5,918 bases of DNA from Bdellovibrionales bacterium. Lineage in GTDB: Bacteria > Bdellovibrionota > Bdellovibrionia > Bdellovibrionales > Bdellovibrionaceae. The stretch spans positions 1-5,918 of the forward strand of contig DAHVKR010000095.1 of the NCBI GenBank assembly GCA_027320785.1, read 5' to 3'. Positions 5,531 to 5,918 of this stretch are shown here, in pieces; position 1 is the first letter of the stretch; the number at the start of each line of letters is the position of its first letter. The notes below the pieces were generated by a model. It was given only the letters and a program-made list of their open reading frames with translations, made no database searches and was not told the DNA's origin. The position numbers were made by a program, and so were the translations under genes.

Positions 5531-5918
5531 TGCGCATTTTATTTGTCGGACTTCTTAGCTTATCGGCCATCAGTTGTTCACATATTCCTTTTTTAAAATC
5601 AACGGATTCTAACCGAGATCATTATAAGAATGAGAAAATAGAGACTCTAGCAAACGGTCTTAAGATTTATTTTGTGGAAGACACGAGCTTACCTCGTGTC
5701 AGTTTTCAGCTTTTAATCCCAGTTGGAGTCGTAGATGAGCCAACAGAGCGAGCGGGCTTAAATACTTTGACCGCAAACTTGCTGGATCAAGGAACGCAAA
5801 AAAAGAAAGCTCTTGAGATTGCAGATTTATTTGCGGATGCAGGGTCTTCTTTTGATGCAGAGGCTGGGGCCGACTTTACAATTTTGGCATCGTCGGCGCT
5901 GGTGACTGAGGTGGAGCC
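5527..5918 (+). CDS. M16-family lipoprotein with degenerate active site, 3' end cut by the window
   Basis: Only the first 130 codons are present. The N-terminus is a lipoprotein signal (MMRILFVGLLSLSAISC, lipobox AISC, Cys17), so the product should be membrane-anchored, facing the periplasm. Residues about 38-130 follow the M16 N-terminal fold: ETLANGLKIYFVEDTSLPRV, then LIPVGVVDEPTERAGL and NLLDQGT. Where HXXEH is expected the sequence is TLTAN (80-84), so both His ligands and the catalytic Glu are missing and this subunit should not cut peptides by itself. M16 proteins often pair one active with one inactive subunit, and here the two genes overlap by 4 nt (5527-5530), consistent with a heterodimer. 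AAGGAG at 5514-5519 is 7 nt from ATG 5527 and 10 nt from a second ATG at 5530, so either start is possible. The C-terminal half is outside the window. Confidence 0.85.
   Translation, partial: MMRILFVGLLSLSAISCSHIPFLKSTDSNRDHYKNEKIETLANGLKIYFVEDTSLPRVSFQLLIPVGVVDEPTERAGLNTLTANLLDQGTQKKKALEIADLFADAGSSFDAEAGADFTILASSALVTEVE

Noticed and set aside
5560..5567. Third GCCGATAA, on the - strand inside the second M16 gene
   Set aside because: It falls in the signal-peptide codons (Leu-Ser-Ala), is antisense and has no gene downstream in that direction; probably chance, and a reminder that the 8-mer alone is not proof of a promoter.
1..5918. Mobile elements, CRISPR arrays, tRNA or rRNA genes
   Set aside because: No transposase, spaced direct repeats, terminal inverted repeats, cloverleaf or rRNA-like stretch was seen; genes are closely packed and look alike in codon use by eye.

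Overview
The window is a gene-dense bacterial chromosome segment with Gram-negative character: signal peptides, a lipoprotein signal, a FliL flagellar protein and a peptidoglycan-editing enzyme. GC looks moderate to low (low to mid 40s percent by eye, not counted). TTG and GTG starts and short or overlapping gene junctions are common. The gene content, especially a YkuD-type enzyme with a C-terminal NTF2-like domain and a FliL gene followed by paired M16 peptidase genes, best fits a Bdellovibrio-like bacterium (Bdellovibrionota, perhaps a lower-GC lineage). That placement is inference; no rRNA or other marker gene is present.

Left block (1-2457, + strand). Four genes sit head to tail: the 3' part of an SppA-type signal peptide peptidase, a HIT-family (Ap4A phosphorylase-like) nucleotide hydrolase or phosphorylase with a Lys/Ser-rich N-terminal extension, a six-helix rhomboid protease with all key residues, and a 62-aa protein of unknown function. 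Gaps are 14 nt, a 4-nt overlap and 26 nt, so this is very likely one operon. It combines two membrane proteases with a soluble nucleotide enzyme.

Middle (2461-3447, - strand). A secreted L,D-transpeptidase-fold (YkuD) protein with an NTF2-like C-terminal domain converges on the left operon with only 3 nt between the stop codons. Its architecture matches the L,D-carboxypeptidases that set cell curvature (Csd6/Pgp2 in Helicobacter/Campylobacter and the Bdellovibrio curvature enzyme Bd1075).

Right block (3610-5918, + strand). A fliL gene is followed 64 nt later by a zinc M16 peptidase with intact HXXEH. That gene overlaps by 4 nt a second M16 gene, a predicted lipoprotein whose HXXEH motif is lost, and which is cut by the window end. 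The pair looks like an active/inactive M16 heterodimer of the periplasm.

The 162-nt divergent region (3448-3609) is the most informative non-coding stretch. It contains two outward-facing copies of GCCGATAA, the flagellar sigma-28 (FliA) -10 consensus, one before fliL and one just before the YkuD gene. It also contains a 20-bp dyad that overlaps a possible sigma-70-type promoter for the YkuD gene. If the motifs work, a cell-shape enzyme and a flagellar/M16 operon share motility-type control. No mobile element, CRISPR array, tRNA or rRNA was seen.
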